Positions 61,816 to 64,000 of a stretch of 64,000 bases of DNA are shown one piece after another. Origin of the DNA: Amaranthus tricolor (Eukaryota; Streptophyta; Magnoliopsida; Caryophyllales; Amaranthaceae); assembly GCF_026212465.1 (NCBI RefSeq), contig NC_080056.1, positions 9,504,061 to 9,568,060 on the forward strand, in the 5' to 3' direction. How positions within the stretch are numbered: the first letter of the stretch is position 1; each line of letters begins with the position of its first letter. The position numbers were made by a program, and so were the translations under genes. Under the pieces are notes generated by a model. It was not told where the DNA came from. It was given only the letters and a program-made list of their open reading frames with translations, and did no database searches.

Positions 61816-63004
61816 ATAAACACCTTCCTTTTCCCTTCCTCTATTCTTTCTCAGGCAATCAAAATTATTCCTGATTTCCTTCTTTCTGAAGAAAGTTCAT
61901 TAAATTGGATTGCGCATAATGTTCTTTCTCTAGCGATCAAAATTGCTCCTCACTTAATTATTATTCCATTATTAGTCTTATTATTCCATTATTAGTCTCT
62001 CACAATAGTCGTAAGATGAATTATTCATATATTTTCATACTTACTTGAAAATTAATTCAGTGTACATAGACCGATTAAAAAGGATTACAATTAAAGTCGT
62101 TATTGATCTAATTAAACGAATCCAACCAGTCAAATCACACATCAACGGTTGTAATTCGATAACTATCCATTAATTCGTTTTATTGTATGCACTTATACTT
62201 ATGATCTTGTGGTATTAAATAATAGTTATTTGAAAAATTCTACTAATCGCACATAATCTAGTACTATCAAATTTCTACTATATTTTGTATTTAATCAGAT
62301 TAAAAGAGAAAAATAATAGATAATTTAAATCTACTCTCTCCGCCACCGGATAATAAAAACTGTCAGAGGTCAAGTAAGTAAGAAATTGCAATATTGATAC
62401 AAAAATGATCCAAAAATAGAAATATTGCAAATTTGATGAACAGCCAAATGTTCTAAAATCGAAAAGAGGGATAAAATGATTTGTCAAAAGACGTGCAAAG
62501 ATAGGCTATAATTGAATTCTTCATCCTTCATGGATTGCCTTATTTTTGGTGCAGTTTATATGGTAAGACTTTTACACACTAACTACAAAATCTTACAATG
62601 ACTGCGCTGGATATACACACATTTACAGTATAACTCCGAATCTCCGATCAAGATCATGCAATAAATAATTGCATTGCTTACGCGACCATCTTTATATCTG
62701 TCTCTCCGATCAGGATCGTGCAATATATAACAACATTGCTTAGCGCTCCTGTAATCGGTCTGTTCACTCAACAAAAAGCAAATTACACGCCCACGAACTC
62801 CACTAATCATAATAACTCATATTCCGAGCTAATCCACATAGAACAGAGAGGTCTACTATCACGATACCGTTGGATTTGAACTCGGATGCTTCCAAATCGG
62901 AAAGTCGATCACCAACAGAAAGTTGACGAGCATCTCTCGATAGTCGATACTTACATCCATGTCTATTTATCTCACAAAAATCTATAGCTGAAACCTGCTA
63001 TTTG
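61816..63004. other. Spacer and 3' flank of endonuclease-like gene
   Basis: AT-rich, then a diverged ~60-bp tandem duplication at about 62637-62750 (tctccgatcaagatcatgca against tctccgatcaggatcgtgca), probably in or near the 3' UTR of the minus-strand gene. Confidence 0.5.
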
Positions 63005-64000
63005 TCAGAAAATAAGCTTAGAGCATGGCATTCGTACTGGTGAAAAAACAACAGTGAGCCGCGCATGATCAGACAATGAATAGTCTTCAGGCCACATCCC
63101 TTTCTCCACTTGAGTAGGAAAGAGAACAGCATTTTTCACACTAAACCCGATAGCTTGCTGCATGTCGTGCACTGCATCGTCATGACAATCGTTATCATGG
63201 ATACTTCCATCGTCCAAGTCTTCCGAATACCAGATTCTTTGCTGTAATAAAATGCTTGCTAAATTAGAAGCTTAAAAATACTCGATATAACAACTCGGTA
63301 TCTTGACTTGGCAAACAAGTTCACAAGGTTGAGTTGGGTTTATAGTGAGTAATCGAATTTTACAGGATTATACTCGATAAAAGAACTCTGTTTACGCAGA
63401 AACGATGTTTTGACTAATGAGCTATATCCATAAACACAATAATCGGGTCGAGAATTATATCTGATGCAGCCAGTGAACTTATGAGTTATGAGCATTCTTT
63501 TACCTGGAATTCACAATGATCGAGCACTCCATTTCCATCAATATCGGCCTGAACCCACAAATCCTTCATCTCTTCCTCACTAAGTCCATAACGGTGGCCA
63601 GCTAACTTTAGCTGAAAAAAGGTTAGATAGAAAGTTAGAATTGTCTCGGTGAAGGAAATTCTTAAATTGACGTACTGGGTCTATCACTAACCTGTCTAAG
63701 TGCTTCACAAAAACCCGAGTAAGTTATATAATCACCCTCGCTATCCGCCTTAAGAAAGGCGAAAGCATAATCTTCTGTCAGTGAAGCTCGTCGAAGTAGT
63801 GACTGAAAAGAAAAATAAAATAGTTAGATACACAGGTGAGCACTAGCCATCGTTGTTGACATTGCTGATAATGGTTAAAAAAATGCTCATGCCATGTGAA
63901 CATGACTCATACAATTACCAGATCATGTATTACTCTCTCAGTCCCTAATACATTACAACAATGAAATTTTGCACAAAGATTAAGGAATGGTAGGACCATT
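63005..64000 (-). CDS. EF-hand endonuclease/exonuclease/phosphatase-like protein, 3' part
   Basis: Three 3' exons are seen: 63692-63802, 63504-63611 and 63005-63241 (stop TGA at 63005-63007), all phase 0, giving 151 residues. The gene continues beyond the right edge. The middle exon carries a consensus EF-hand loop, DIDGNGVLDHCEF, after LSEEEMKDLWVQA; the exon before it has a weaker EF-hand (KADSEGDYITYSGF). The last exon has an acidic linker and ends with GMWPEDYSLSDHARLTVVFS, where SDHARL is the terminal catalytic motif of the endonuclease/exonuclease/phosphatase fold (Asp-His pair). This arrangement matches plant proteins like Arabidopsis At1g02270, annotated as calcium-binding EEP proteins related to CCR4 nucleases. 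The substrate is unknown. The call rests on the motif order; the N-terminal nuclease half is off the window. Confidence 0.85.

Overview
The window is plant nuclear DNA: AT-rich, with genes split by GT-AG introns, and with introns and spacers filled by transposons of most plant classes. It reads as a eudicot with a medium-to-large genome. A palindromic gagacc/gtctc MITE family and the general look suggest Caryophyllales (spinach, beet or quinoa relatives), but this is inference and the species is not fixed by the sequence.

Layout of recognisable genes: the last exon of an UNC93-like membrane protein (875-1103, +); a two-exon acidic protein with an N-myristoylation start (3818-5345, -); a Kazal-type protease inhibitor (8482-8871, +); a nine-exon mitochondrial stomatin-like protein (9860-19550, -); a two-exon plant defensin (32591-34206, +); 40S ribosomal protein S5 (36647-38446, +); 60S ribosomal protein L9 (45307-48375, +); a membrane-tethered NAC transcription factor (53059-56730, -); and the 3' end of a calcium-binding endonuclease/exonuclease/phosphatase-like gene running off the right edge (63005->64000, -). 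Joining the exons by hand gives clean reading frames for the six multi-exon genes that are complete here: acidic protein, stomatin-like protein, defensin, S5, L9 and NAC factor. These genes are housekeeping, defence and signalling genes that happen to be neighbours. They do not form a pathway or operon.

The mobile DNA is the most informative part. A structurally complete 4.7-kb Mutator-like element (19699-24388, 9-bp target duplication, ~254-bp TIRs) sits 148 bp upstream of the stomatin-like start codon. It carries a broken MuDR transposase and a separate intact GRF-zinc-finger membrane protein ORF. The stomatin-like introns hold a gutted copia element and a GT-skewed 2-kb retroposon-like insertion. 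A complete TRIM with 5-bp target duplication lies in the defensin intron. A hAT-like element lies in the intron of the myristoylated protein gene.

The largest-scale structure is a pair of diverged inverted arms, about 40.24-42.64 kb and 48.78-52.40 kb, both with hAT-transposase remnants. They flank the complete RPL9 gene in palindromic order. The right arm is about 1.2 kb longer, which matches a GC-richer, possibly organelle-derived insert that is itself split by a hAT MITE. No rRNA, tRNA or CRISPR features were seen.
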